A stretch of DNA of 64,000 nt from Treponema sp. OMZ 787 (GTDB lineage Bacteria > Spirochaetota > Spirochaetia > Treponematales > Treponemataceae): positions 558,001 to 622,000 of the forward strand of contig NZ_CP051198.1 in NCBI RefSeq assembly GCF_024181225.1, read 5' to 3'. The position numbers and the translations under genes were made by a program. Of the stretch, positions 38,830-47,160 are shown piece after piece. The notes below the pieces were generated by a model that had not been told where the DNA came from, searched no databases, and saw only the letters and a program-made list of their open reading frames with translations. The first letter of the stretch is position 1, and every line of letters starts with the position of its first letter.

Positions 38830-40032
38830 TTAAATCTTTTCATCATTTCCGTTTGTATCCCGCTTATAAAATATCCAGTTTTTTGCTTGTGCGGCTTTAA
38901 AGGCGGTTTTCAGTTTTGCGGAAGAAGTAAGGTCCGTGATGTTTTTTTCCTGCGGATTATTCTTTTCACCATATATAAAAGCTCTGCCCGCTTCATTGCC
39001 GCCGCGATCGGGTAGATTGTTGAATATCCTGATAAAAGCTTTTTCGTCCAAGCTGTTGCCGTAGCAGTACAGCTCCTGTAAAACGTTTACCGCCGGTAAT
39101 TCGAGGGCTGTAAGTTTATTGTCGGAGCAGCCCAGTATTTGTAAAGTGTTTATGCTGCGCATATCGAGGGCGGCAAGTTCATTGCCGGAACACCACAGTT
39201 CGCGTAAAGCGGTCAAGCCTTTTAGGTTAAGTGTTTTAAGTTGATTATGACGGCAAGACAAATACCGCAAAGCGGTCAACCCCTGTACATTTAATGAAGT
39301 CAGCTTATTACCGAAACAAGCCAGTTTTTTCAAAGCCGGCAAGCCTTGTACATTAAGCGCGGTAAGCCCGTTATCGGAACAATACAGCACCTTCAAAGCG
39401 GTCAAGCCTTGCACATTGAGTGAGTGCAACTTATTACCGGAACAGTTTAATTCCTCTAAAGCCGTCAAGTCTTGTACATTAAGAGAGGTCAGCAGATTAT
39501 CGGAACAGTCAAAGCCCTTCAAAGCGTTAAAATCTTGTGTATTAAGCGAAGTTAGCAGATTTTTAGAACAGTTCAGCTTCTGTAAAGCGGTCAAACTTTG
39601 CACTTTGAGTGAGGCAAGCTGATTTTCGGAACAGTCAAGCACAGCCAAAGCCGTTAACCCCCGCACATCCAGTGAGGTAAGAGCATTACCGGCACACGCC
39701 AGCACTGTCAAATCCTGCAATCCCCGCACATCAAGTGAGATAAGCCGATTGCCGGAACACCGCAGTTCGGTAATTGCCCCTTTTAAGACAATCCTATTTC
39801 CCGTTGCCGTAAGCCGTACCGATTCACCGCTCGGTAATTCCTCAACGGTGCAGCCTTCAACATCTATTAAGGAACTGTCGGCAGTTACCGCCTTTATCGT
39901 TATCGTTTTTGTATCGGGACTTATACCGAGTATCGCTTGTCCTGTGCCTGCGGAAACTGCTGCACCTTCCGCCGCTGCGATGGTCGCAGGCAATAAACCT
40001 GTTAAAAATAATACCGTTAAAAATTTTTTCAT
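38830..40032 (-). CDS. Secreted leucine-rich-repeat protein, paralogue 2
   Basis: 400 aa. Signal peptide MKKFLTVLFLTGLLPATIAA, then the same architecture as the gene downstream: beta domain with TVEELPSG, about eleven 21-residue LRRs (LTSLNVQGLTALRYLSCRHN type) and the C-terminal cap FYKRDTNGNDEKI. One or two fewer repeats than paralogue 1. The gap to it is 45 bases, containing an AT-rich motif. Good ribosome site is not obvious. Probably co-transcribed with paralogue 1 and with the exported protein upstream. Confidence 0.85.
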   Translation of the reverse strand: MKKFLTVLFLTGLLPATIAAAEGAAVSAGTGQAILGISPDTKTITIKAVTADSSLIDVEGCTVEELPSGESVRLTATGNRIVLKGAITELRCSGNRLISLDVRGLQDLTVLACAGNALTSLDVRGLTALAVLDCSENQLASLKVQSLTALQKLNCSKNLLTSLNTQDFNALKGFDCSDNLLTSLNVQDLTALEELNCSGNKLHSLNVQGLTALKVLYCSDNGLTALNVQGLPALKKLACFGNKLTSLNVQGLTALRYLSCRHNQLKTLNLKGLTALRELWCSGNELAALDMRSINTLQILGCSDNKLTALELPAVNVLQELYCYGNSLDEKAFIRIFNNLPDRGGNEAGRAFIYGEKNNPQEKNITDLTSSAKLKTAFKAAQAKNWIFYKRDTNGNDEKI

Positions 40033-40106
40033 AAATGTTCAGTCCTTTAATTGGTATTGTATAATTACATTATTCATTACCAACTATCCATAAACTTCAT
40101 TTTTTA

Positions 40107-40901
40107 TCATCTTCTTTTTTCGAATTCTTTTTGAAAGCTTTTAGGGCTGCTTAAAATTCTATACGCTTCTTCTGAAAGGTTTACTTTTAGAACTCCGGTA
40201 TCGGTTGTTATATTCATTTCTTTTGTGTCTTTGTAAAGATACAGCTTCATAATTTTGTCATCATCCATAAATGAATAATGCACAAGGACTTCTCGGCCAT
40301 TATGAACGCTTTCGGCGGTAAAAAGGCTTTTCAAATTTCTTTCTTCGATTTCGATTTCGGCGATATCTTTTCCAAACAATGTGTCGAACATATCCAGAAT
40401 TTTTTCCCCTGCAATAAATAGTAAAAGAGAACCCTTATCATCATATATGCGGATATAAGAATTTTTCGCAGAATAAGAAAGCTGTTTTTTCACCTCAGCA
40501 GGCTTGCCGGCGATTTCGTATGCGTATTTAAAAAGTTTCCATGTTAATTCTTTTGGGATATCCTCCTTTTCCTGTAATTGGGGAATCCGGCAAAGAGGAT
40601 AATTTTTATATACTATAAAACTGAAATACTGCTCATCATCACCGTAATTATATGAAAGAACATAACGGTATAACACTTGTGCGTCTTTAGGTAATTCCGT
40701 AAACAAAGCTTCGTCAGCTGCTATCTGCAAAGATTCTTGAAAAAGCAGATATAACGCATTGACTTCGCTCTTGGCGGTTATCTTGTGTACAATATTATCT
40801 TGTGCATCATAAACCGTAAAGCTATTGATTCCATAGGCAAAGGCATTTACACCGCCTGCTAATAAACATACTGTAATCGTTATCATTAAAAATTTTTTCA
40901 T
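40107..40901 (-). CDS. Exported protein of unknown family
   Basis: 264 aa from ATG 40901, where a Sec signal begins (MKKFLMITITVCLLAGGVNA). The mature part is mixed alpha/beta with no motif I can name; GREVLVHYSFMDDDKIMKLY and ITTDTGVLKVNLSEEAYRIL are its best-defined strands. The upstream in-frame extension to 40958 overlaps the regulator gene and lacks a ribosome site. The signal peptide is similar to those of the two LRR proteins that follow, so the three may act together at the cell surface or periplasm. Confidence 0.65.
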   Translation of the reverse strand: MKKFLMITITVCLLAGGVNAFAYGINSFTVYDAQDNIVHKITAKSEVNALYLLFQESLQIAADEALFTELPKDAQVLYRYVLSYNYGDDEQYFSFIVYKNYPLCRIPQLQEKEDIPKELTWKLFKYAYEIAGKPAEVKKQLSYSAKNSYIRIYDDKGSLLLFIAGEKILDMFDTLFGKDIAEIEIEERNLKSLFTAESVHNGREVLVHYSFMDDDKIMKLYLYKDTKEMNITTDTGVLKVNLSEEAYRILSSPKSFQKEFEKRR

Positions 40902-40933
40902 AAGTGTTATTAAAATCCCCCATATATAAATGT

Positions 40934-42274
40934 CTAATTCTTTGTTTTTACAATCCACCGGCCGTCCTTGGCACTGCCGACATATTCAATCTTGTTATCT
41001 TTTCTTAGTTTTTCAATATCCCGCTCTATAGTCCGTTTAGATACATTTAAAAGGTCTTTAAGTCTATCTGCTGTTATAGCACTATCGCTTTCTATATATT
41101 TTATTATCTTTTCCAGTCTATCTTTTGTGCTTATTTTTTGACCGTCATTTTGACCGTCATTTTGACCGTCATTTTGACCGTCATTTTGGATATCATAATT
41201 TCGATTGAATAAGGTAACTATTACCCCGTTATCGGAAATATAATATTCGGGTTGTTTTTTAAAATGTGCATAATCTTCAAATATTCTGCGTACTCCGGAA
41301 GCATAATTTTCGATGACATCTGCCTTATCCAGAGTATCTACGATAATTTTATTTCTTTTTGCAACCATGCCCATTTTTATGTTTTCCAATGTCAATCCGT
41401 CAGGCAAGCTGCCGGGAGAAAAAATTTGAACCCTATCGTCGTAAAATTCTATTTTTATATCTCCGCTTAATGTCCAATCCCTATGACAATAACAGTTTAC
41501 GATAGCTTCTCTGAGAGCTCTTTCAGGAATATCTAAATATTCATCCCGTTCAGGTTTTCCGGTAATGGTGATTTTTTTTCGGTTTGATAAATTGGCAAAA
41601 TAGAGAATGTCATCTAATTGTTTTAAGATGGAACCTGTAAATTCTTTTTTATCTAAAAAGACATTTACCGTAGTACCTTGAAAAACTGCAAATTTACTGA
41701 TAGTGGGATTTTGGTCGCTCAATAACAATGCGGCATTGTTGTATTTATCATCTTTATCGATGAGAGATAGAGCATATTTGTCAAAGAGAACTCCTTTTTC
41801 TTTAAATCTATTTTCTACATAATTAAAGGTTAAATCATCCCGATGGCATAACAAACGCTCGTAATCATGCTGATTATGCTGCCGTATCATTCTTTGGATT
41901 TCATCAAAGCTTGCAAGTCTTTTTGTACTGCCGACTCTGACATATACACCTTTTGTATTAAAGCCTTCTCCGTCTTTATAAAAATAAGGTCTTTCTTTTC
42001 CCTTAAAAATTTTGATTCTAAAGGGAGTTTCGTTTGGATAAATATAAATCAAGCTCGTCACACCGGGCGTAAAGGCATTTACAATCCAATTTGAAAGAAC
42101 CTCTTCCCATTTTTTCTTTTTTTCGTTTATGAGATCATAATGTACAGTTCCGCTGTCATCGACACCCAGATAAATTTCTCCGTCGGTGCTGTTTAAAAAA
42201 GAAACGATTTTGGCTTTAAGTGCACTCTGTTTTTTAGGAATGTCGATTTTAAACTCTTTATTATAATCTTCCAC
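40934..42274 (-). CDS. AlbA_2 / RecG-like ATP-binding transcriptional regulator with C-terminal HTH
   Basis: 446 aa. N-terminal AlbA_2 (Schlafen-type) domain: KAKIVSFLNSTDGEIYLGVD and RIKIFKGKERPYFY...VYVRVGS. Central HATPase_c_4-like part: LREAIVNCYCHRDWTLSGDI, IQIFSPGSLPDG and ENYASGVRRI. C-terminal DeoR-like winged HTH: ITADRLKDLLNVSKRTIERD. A spacer made of (QNDG)4 links the last two. Start is GTG 42274 with AAAGG upstream. A truncated relative lies at 56869-57174. Target unknown; possibly the exported and LRR genes directly downstream. Confidence 0.85.
   Translation of the reverse strand: MEDYNKEFKIDIPKKQSALKAKIVSFLNSTDGEIYLGVDDSGTVHYDLINEKKKKWEEVLSNWIVNAFTPGVTSLIYIYPNETPFRIKIFKGKERPYFYKDGEGFNTKGVYVRVGSTKRLASFDEIQRMIRQHNQHDYERLLCHRDDLTFNYVENRFKEKGVLFDKYALSLIDKDDKYNNAALLLSDQNPTISKFAVFQGTTVNVFLDKKEFTGSILKQLDDILYFANLSNRKKITITGKPERDEYLDIPERALREAIVNCYCHRDWTLSGDIKIEFYDDRVQIFSPGSLPDGLTLENIKMGMVAKRNKIIVDTLDKADVIENYASGVRRIFEDYAHFKKQPEYYISDNGVIVTLFNRNYDIQNDGQNDGQNDGQNDGQKISTKDRLEKIIKYIESDSAITADRLKDLLNVSKRTIERDIEKLRKDNKIEYVGSAKDGRWIVKTKN
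41140..41187. repeat. Four copies of a 12-bp tandem repeat inside the AlbA_2 gene
   Basis: GACCGTCATTTT repeated four times without mismatch. It encodes the (QNDG)n linker; gain or loss of units keeps the reading frame and changes only linker length. Confidence 0.95.
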
Positions 42275-42292
42275 TCAATACCTTTTATATTT

Positions 42293-42343
42293 AATGGGTA
42301 ATGTGTAATTAAATTATCAATTACCAATTATTCATTACCCATT
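42293..42343. repeat. AT-rich intergenic inverted repeat
   Basis: AATGGGTAATG (42293-42303) and CATTACCCATT (42333-42343) are exact 11-bp inverted copies around an AT-rich centre. Lies between fabV and the AlbA_2 gene and could fold in RNA of either strand. Related TAATT/ATTAC words occur at 38801-38834 and 40051-40090. Confidence 0.6.
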
Positions 42344-42351
42344 TTTCCAAT

Positions 42352-43545
42352 TTAAATCCTGTCGAACCTTTCTACCTCGGCTTCGTAGTTGATGCCTTCT
42401 ACATCAAAGCCGTTTGAGGCTAAAAAGTCGCGGCGGTAGCCTGCAAGGTCGGTGAGGCTTTCGGCATTTTCGCTTGTTACCTTTTCCATCAAGGCAGAAA
42501 CTTTCCGCTGTACGTCTTCTTCAAGCTCCCAATCGTCAATGCGGATTCTGTTTTCTTCATCAACGGGGATTGAGCCGTCTTTGCGGTAGAGCCTTTCTGC
42601 ATAAAGGCGGGTGATCTGCTCGATACAGCCCTCGTGGTTTCCTTTTTCCTTCATAACCTTGAACAAGGAAGCGAGGTAGAGGGGGATTACGGGGATTACG
42701 GCACTTGCCCTTGTTACGAGCCCCTTGTTTACCGAAACAAAGGCACGTATTGACGAGTTTTCTTTGTTTAGGCGGTGAGCGGTGGCTTCAAGGTGTTCTT
42801 TGGCCTTGCCTATGGTGCCTTTGCGGTAGAGTGCTTGGGTGGCTTCGGGGCCTATATAGGAATAGGCCATGGTGATGCAGCCTTCTTCCAGCAAGCCTTC
42901 TTTTGAAAGCCGGTTTATCCATCGCTCCCAATCTTCTCCGCCCATAACCTTAACGGTGGCTTCCGCTTCTTCATCGCTTGCAGGCTCTGCGGAAATCTCT
43001 TTTAGTTCTCCCGTAAAGGGATCGACAGTCTTGCCTGTAAAGGTTTTGCCGAAGGGCTTTAGGACCGACTTGTGCATTATGCCTGTGTCGGGGTCTACCC
43101 TTACAGGGCTTGCCAAGCTGTAAACAATGAGATCGAATTTCATTCCCTTCTTTTTTGCTTCTTCAATGACTTGAGCCTTGATTTCGTCGGAAAAGGCATC
43201 GCCGTCTATAGTAACGGAATAAAGGCCTTCTTTTTTTGCCGCCTCGTCAAAGGCTAGGTTGTTGTACCAGCCGGGGGTTCCGTACTTTGTTTCGCTTCCG
43301 GCCTTTTCAAAGGAAACGCCTATAGTGGCGGCTCCGTAGCCGAAGGCTGCCGTGATTCGGCTTGCAAGTCCGTATCCGTTAGAGCAGCCGAGCACGAGTA
43401 CATTTTTCGGCGATGCAGCTCCCGATTTTACCTCAGCGGTAATCCTTTTTTTTGTGTATTCTATTTGATCCTCTACACCCTTTTTGCATCCTTTAGGATG
43501 AGCATTTAGACAAATGTTATTCCTAATCATCGGTTTTACAATCAT
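42352..43545 (-). CDS. fabV: Trans-2-enoyl-CoA / enoyl-ACP reductase (NADH)
   Basis: Last step of fatty-acid elongation, reducing trans-2-enoyl thioesters with NADH. 397 aa, identical in length to the well-studied T. denticola Ter and, as far as memory serves, nearly the same sequence. NAD-binding LVLGCSNGYGLASRI near residues 50-64, YSLASPV near 135, and the FabV catalytic Tyr-x8-Lys in YSYIGPEATQALYRKGTIGK near 235-245. ATG 43545 is preceded by GGAGGAAGG. Last gene of the fab cluster, 34 bases after fabG. Confidence 0.96.
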   Translation of the reverse strand: MIVKPMIRNNICLNAHPKGCKKGVEDQIEYTKKRITAEVKSGAASPKNVLVLGCSNGYGLASRITAAFGYGAATIGVSFEKAGSETKYGTPGWYNNLAFDEAAKKEGLYSVTIDGDAFSDEIKAQVIEEAKKKGMKFDLIVYSLASPVRVDPDTGIMHKSVLKPFGKTFTGKTVDPFTGELKEISAEPASDEEAEATVKVMGGEDWERWINRLSKEGLLEEGCITMAYSYIGPEATQALYRKGTIGKAKEHLEATAHRLNKENSSIRAFVSVNKGLVTRASAVIPVIPLYLASLFKVMKEKGNHEGCIEQITRLYAERLYRKDGSIPVDEENRIRIDDWELEEDVQRKVSALMEKVTSENAESLTDLAGYRRDFLASNGFDVEGINYEAEVERFDRI

Positions 43546-43579
43546 ATCCTTCCTCCATAATTTTATTCATTATTGCAGC

Positions 43580-44323
43580 TTAGGCTCCCAATCCGCCGTC
43601 GACACCTAGGACTTGAGCGGTTATGTAAAGCGATAAGTCCGAAGCTAAAAAGACTGCGGCGTTTGCTATGTCTATGGGTTGTCCGGCTCTTTTTAAAGGG
43701 ATTCCTTCGACCCAGGCCTTGCGCATTTCTTCGTTTACGGCGGCTGTCATGTCGGTTTCAATGTAGCCGGGAGCTATGGCGTTTACGCGCACACCCCTGC
43801 CTGCCGTTTCCTTTGCAAGGCTCTTTGTGAAGCCGATAAGACCTGCCTTGCTTGCGGAATAGTTGACCTGTCCTCCCTGACCGTGGAGGCCGACTATGCT
43901 CGTCATATTGATGATTGAGCCGGCTCTTTTTCTGATCATATCGGAGGAAACAATTTGAGAGGCGATAAAAACTCCTGTTAAGTTTACGCGCAAAACATCT
44001 TCCCAGTCTGAAAGCTTCATTCTAAATGAAAGGCCGTCCCTTGTGATTCCTGCATTGTTTACAAGAACATCAAAGCCTCCCGATTCTTCGAGAGCTTTTT
44101 TTACCGTTTCGGTAAGGCCTTCTGCATTGCCGCAGTCGGCATATATTTCGTGAAATACCGAGCCTTTTTCTTTTGCAAAGGCTTCCATTTCTGATTTTGC
44201 TTCTGAGGGCTTTGTACAAAGGCCCCATACTTCTGCTCCTTCTTCAATAAATCTTCTAACAACCTCTTTTCCGATTCCTCTTGAAGAGCCTGTTACCAAT
44301 GCTTTTTTTCCTTGTAATAACAT
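43580..44323 (-). CDS. fabG: 3-oxoacyl-ACP reductase
   Basis: NADPH-dependent reduction of 3-oxoacyl-ACP. 247 aa short-chain dehydrogenase. Cofactor motif TGSSRGIGKE near residues 10-19, NNAGITRDG near 86 and the Ser-Tyr-Lys triad in MTSIVGLHGQGGQVNYSASK near 138-158. ATG 44323 is taken because GGAGG lies just upstream; the longer frame to 44362 has none. It is separated from fabD by a VapBC module. Confidence 0.94.
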   Translation of the reverse strand: MLLQGKKALVTGSSRGIGKEVVRRFIEEGAEVWGLCTKPSEAKSEMEAFAKEKGSVFHEIYADCGNAEGLTETVKKALEESGGFDVLVNNAGITRDGLSFRMKLSDWEDVLRVNLTGVFIASQIVSSDMIRKRAGSIINMTSIVGLHGQGGQVNYSASKAGLIGFTKSLAKETAGRGVRVNAIAPGYIETDMTAAVNEEMRKAWVEGIPLKRAGQPIDIANAAVFLASDLSLYITAQVLGVDGGLGA

Positions 44324-44379
44324 CTTTCCTCCAATAATTACGATATTTTGTGTAAAGTACAAAACTTATATATTTTAAT

Positions 44380-44751
44380 CTATGCCAAAACTAAGCCATC
44401 AATAAACTGAAAGTCTTTAATATTTGTAGTATACAAAGGCAATCCCAACTCCAATGCCGTAGATGCAATCAAGGCATCCGGAATTAAAAGTCCATGGCTT
44501 TTAGTATACTTTTCAATCAGATACTTTGCTTTTATAGAAATTGATTCAGAAATTTCTACAATCTCAAAATCTGCAAAAGCCTTTTTTATGATACCGGCTT
44601 CACGCTTGTTCAAAGCACCCACCATTAATTCCATATAAGTAACGGAAGACATCCCCAAACCTTGTTCTCTATCTTGTTGTAGCTTTTGCTGAACCTCAAG
44701 TTTCCCCCGAAGATAGTCTATCAGAATACAAGTATCACAAAGATAAATCAT
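44380..44751 (-). CDS. vapC: VapC-type PIN-domain toxin
   Basis: Predicted ribonuclease toxin, 123 aa. PIN-domain acidic residues are in place: Asp in MIYLCDTCILIDYLRG, Glu in YMELMVGALNK, and Asp pairs in LLIPDALIASTALE and LYTTNIKDFQ. ATG 44751 overlaps the antitoxin stop (ATGA), the usual coupling of VapBC pairs. The module lies between fabD and fabG on the same strand, so it is transcribed with fatty-acid genes. Confidence 0.85.
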   Translation of the reverse strand: MIYLCDTCILIDYLRGKLEVQQKLQQDREQGLGMSSVTYMELMVGALNKREAGIIKKAFADFEIVEISESISIKAKYLIEKYTKSHGLLIPDALIASTALELGLPLYTTNIKDFQFIDGLVLA

Positions 44752-44966
44752 TGAGAACGTCCCCATGCCTTATTTCTTATTTCTTCAACCGAAATATTCC
44801 TGTCTTTCCATAATCCAAAGGCCGCATTAAAGTCTGAATCTTCCCTTTTATGCGTTTTTACAGGCTTGTGTAAAGTCTTTACTATTTTATCAAGTAATCT
44901 AATTCTTTCCGTATAAGAAAGCATCTCAACCTGTGCTGAAAGTTGTTCAAAAGCAAGTTCTGACAT
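44748..44966 (-). CDS. vapB: VapB-type antitoxin
   Basis: 72 aa, the partner of the PIN toxin. The sequence starts MSELAFEQLSAQVEMLSYTE and continues RIRLLDKIVKTL, a small dimerisation/DNA-binding unit, then a flexible charged tail FGLWKDRNISVEEIRNKAWG that in such pairs wraps the toxin. AAGGAG lies 6 bases before ATG 44966; the ATG two codons upstream overlaps the ribosome site. It normally represses its own operon, so it could bind within the fab cluster. Confidence 0.8.
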   Translation of the reverse strand: MSELAFEQLSAQVEMLSYTERIRLLDKIVKTLHKPVKTHKREDSDFNAAFGLWKDRNISVEEIRNKAWGRSQ

Positions 44967-45018
44967 AGGCATCTCCTTTAATTTTTTTCAAAAGCTTTTT
45001 AATTCTCATCTCCGGTTT

Positions 45019-45993
45019 TTATTCTATAATTTTATTTAGCTGTTCCAAAGTTCCTGTCGGAGAACAGGTTAGTTCATCCGAGGCAAAGCCGCTGTCCCTC
45101 CAAAGATTGCACAAGGTGTTTCCGGGGCCTATTTCCAAGAGGCGGCAGGGTTTTAAGTCCTCACATAAAGAAGCGATCTCTTTTTCTTCGCTCGTCCATA
45201 AAACAGGATGAGTCAAGTGAAGGACTGCATTTGCCCTTGCTTCTTCTCCCGATTTTACTTTTTTACCCGTAACGTTTGAGAAGACGGGGATTTCGGGGTT
45301 TTTAAATTCAAAGCCTTTTAAGACTTCTTCAAATTCCTTTGCCGCTTCTCCCATAAGGGGGGAGTGGAAGGGGCCTGCAACTGCAAGGCGGACACATCTT
45401 TTTGCTCCGGCTTCTTTGCAAAGTTCTTCTGCAAGAGAGAGGCCTTCCGCCGTTCCCGAAATGACGGTTTGGACGGGACTATTCATGTTTGCGGCAAATA
45501 CTATTCCGGTCTTGGGGTCTGAATGAGGCTTTAAAAGCTCTATTACCTTTTCGGGATCAAGCTTTAAAATGGCCGACATGCCGAGGGCACCCGAACCCTC
45601 GCTTGCCCTTGCTGCAATCTTGTCGCAGGCGGCTTGCATAATCCGGCCTCGTTTTTGGACTATGCGTATCATGTCTTCAAAGCTCAAAATACCTGAGGCA
45701 TAGAGGGCCGAAAACTCGCCTAAACTGAAACCTGCAACGGCTGAAGGGCTTACACCTTTCTCTTTTAAAACGGCAAGAATAGCTGTTTCAACTGCAATTA
45801 TAGCCAATTGGCTCTTGTCGCTTCTTGATAAAATCTCGTTTTCGGTGTGCCAGAGGAGGGCTTCAATGTCTTCCCCGGTTATATCGCCGATATTTTTGAT
45901 TAGGGCTCTTGCTGAACCGTATTTTTCAACAATATCCTGAGCCATTCCCTTAAATTGGGCACCTTGCCCTGAAAATAAAAATATGTTTTTCAT
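45019..45993 (-). CDS. fabD: Malonyl-CoA:ACP transacylase
   Basis: Loads malonyl groups from acetyl-CoA carboxylase product onto ACP. 324 aa from ATG 45993. FLFSGQGAQFKGMAQ at the N-terminus, nucleophile Ser in AVAGFSLGEFSALYASG near residue 90, and His in AGPFHSPLM near 205. Four ATG codons in a row (46002-45991) follow AAGGAAGG; the last, ATG-AAA-AAC, gives the best family start. Between fabH (31 bases upstream of the chosen start) and vapB. Confidence 0.94.
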   Translation of the reverse strand: MKNIFLFSGQGAQFKGMAQDIVEKYGSARALIKNIGDITGEDIEALLWHTENEILSRSDKSQLAIIAVETAILAVLKEKGVSPSAVAGFSLGEFSALYASGILSFEDMIRIVQKRGRIMQAACDKIAARASEGSGALGMSAILKLDPEKVIELLKPHSDPKTGIVFAANMNSPVQTVISGTAEGLSLAEELCKEAGAKRCVRLAVAGPFHSPLMGEAAKEFEEVLKGFEFKNPEIPVFSNVTGKKVKSGEEARANAVLHLTHPVLWTSEEKEIASLCEDLKPCRLLEIGPGNTLCNLWRDSGFASDELTCSPTGTLEQLNKIIE

Positions 45994-46024
45994 CATCATC
46001 ATCCTTCCTTTATTCACAAATCAA

Positions 46025-47002
46025 TTAAAACCTTATGACGGCACCGCCCCATGTGAGCCCTGCACCGAACCCCGCAGTAATAATTGTCATTCCTTTTTTA
46101 AGCCTTCCGTCCAGAACAAGATCGTCAAGGGTTATGGGGATTGAGGCTGCGGAGGTGTTTCCGTAGTTTTCCATATTACATACAAATTTATTCATGTCTG
46201 CACCAAGCCTTTTTGCCGCTGCCTCCAAAATTCTGGCATTGGCTTGATGGCATACCACTAGGTCTACATCTTCCATATTCATATTTTCTTTTTGAAGAAG
46301 GCTTTTTACGGTTTCGGTTATAACTCCGACTGCAAAATTGTAGACGGTTCTTCCGTTCATTTTTAGATAGTCTCCCATATAGAGGGCATCGTAACCTGTT
46401 CCGTCTGAACCTAAGATGACCGAGCCTATGCCTTCCTTGTTTTTTTCGAAGGTGTTTTCAAGGAGAACTGCACCTGCACCGTCTCCGAATAGGACGCAGG
46501 TAGAGCGGTCGTTCCAGTCTACGATTTTGCTTAAAACTTCAGAACCGCAAACAAGGGCATAGTGCCAGCCGTGCCTTTCCATGAGGGCGGCCGCCGTATC
46601 AATTGCGTATAAAAATCCCGAGCAAGCTGCCGATAAGTCAAAGCAGACTGCCTTTTTTGCATCAAGTTCTTTTTGAATAAGGCAGGCATTTGAGGGGAAG
46701 CCTTGATATTCCGCCGTAGCGGTAGCACAAATAATCAGGTCTATATCAGAAATTTCTGCGGTCTGAGATCCGGCCGAAAAAAGATTTTTGTATTTCTCCT
46801 TGTGCTGATTAAGCAGGGCTTCCTTACAGGCCTCTGATCCCAATGAAGCACTTGTGTCCTCTTCGGAAGCTATATAGCGGCTTCCTATCCCTGTGTGGCT
46901 TCTGATCCATTCATCAGAAGTATCCAGAGAAGCGGGAAAATCGCTGTTGCTCATTACCTTTTTGGGGATAGCCTTCCCCATTGTTTTTATTATAATAGCC
47001 AT
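46025..47002 (-). CDS. fabH: 3-oxoacyl-ACP synthase III
   Basis: Starts fatty-acid chains by condensing an acyl-CoA with malonyl-ACP. 325 aa. Catalytic triad: Cys in FDLSAACSGFLYAIDTA near 125, His in DLVVCHQANARIL near 250 and Asn in MENYGNTSAASIPI near 282. The N-terminal TSDEWIRSHTGIGSRYIA block is diagnostic for FabH. First gene of the fab cluster, with promoter at 47030-47059. No fabF, fabZ or acpP is present in the window. Confidence 0.96.
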   Translation of the reverse strand: MAIIIKTMGKAIPKKVMSNSDFPASLDTSDEWIRSHTGIGSRYIASEEDTSASLGSEACKEALLNQHKEKYKNLFSAGSQTAEISDIDLIICATATAEYQGFPSNACLIQKELDAKKAVCFDLSAACSGFLYAIDTAAALMERHGWHYALVCGSEVLSKIVDWNDRSTCVLFGDGAGAVLLENTFEKNKEGIGSVILGSDGTGYDALYMGDYLKMNGRTVYNFAVGVITETVKSLLQKENMNMEDVDLVVCHQANARILEAAAKRLGADMNKFVCNMENYGNTSAASIPITLDDLVLDGRLKKGMTIITAGFGAGLTWGGAVIRF

Positions 47003-47029
47003 AGTTTCTCGCTTTGTTTTATGAAAAGT

Positions 47030-47059
47030 ATTTTATTATTTTTTTGATAGTAATGTCAA
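47030..47059 (-). promoter_or_regulatory. fabH operon promoter with a GATAG motif
   Basis: Minus strand TTGACA (47059-47054), 18-base spacer, TAAAAT (47035-47030). The stretch TTGACATTACTATC matches TAGACATACTATC of the acc promoter except for two positions, so the same regulator may bind both. Confidence 0.65.
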
Positions 47060-47160
47060 CTGTACGGGAAAATTTAGAATATCTTTTATTTATTCCGATA
47101 ATATGATATTATATTTCAAGGTTATATTTTAGCCTAATTAAAATCTTAGGAGGTTTATTT

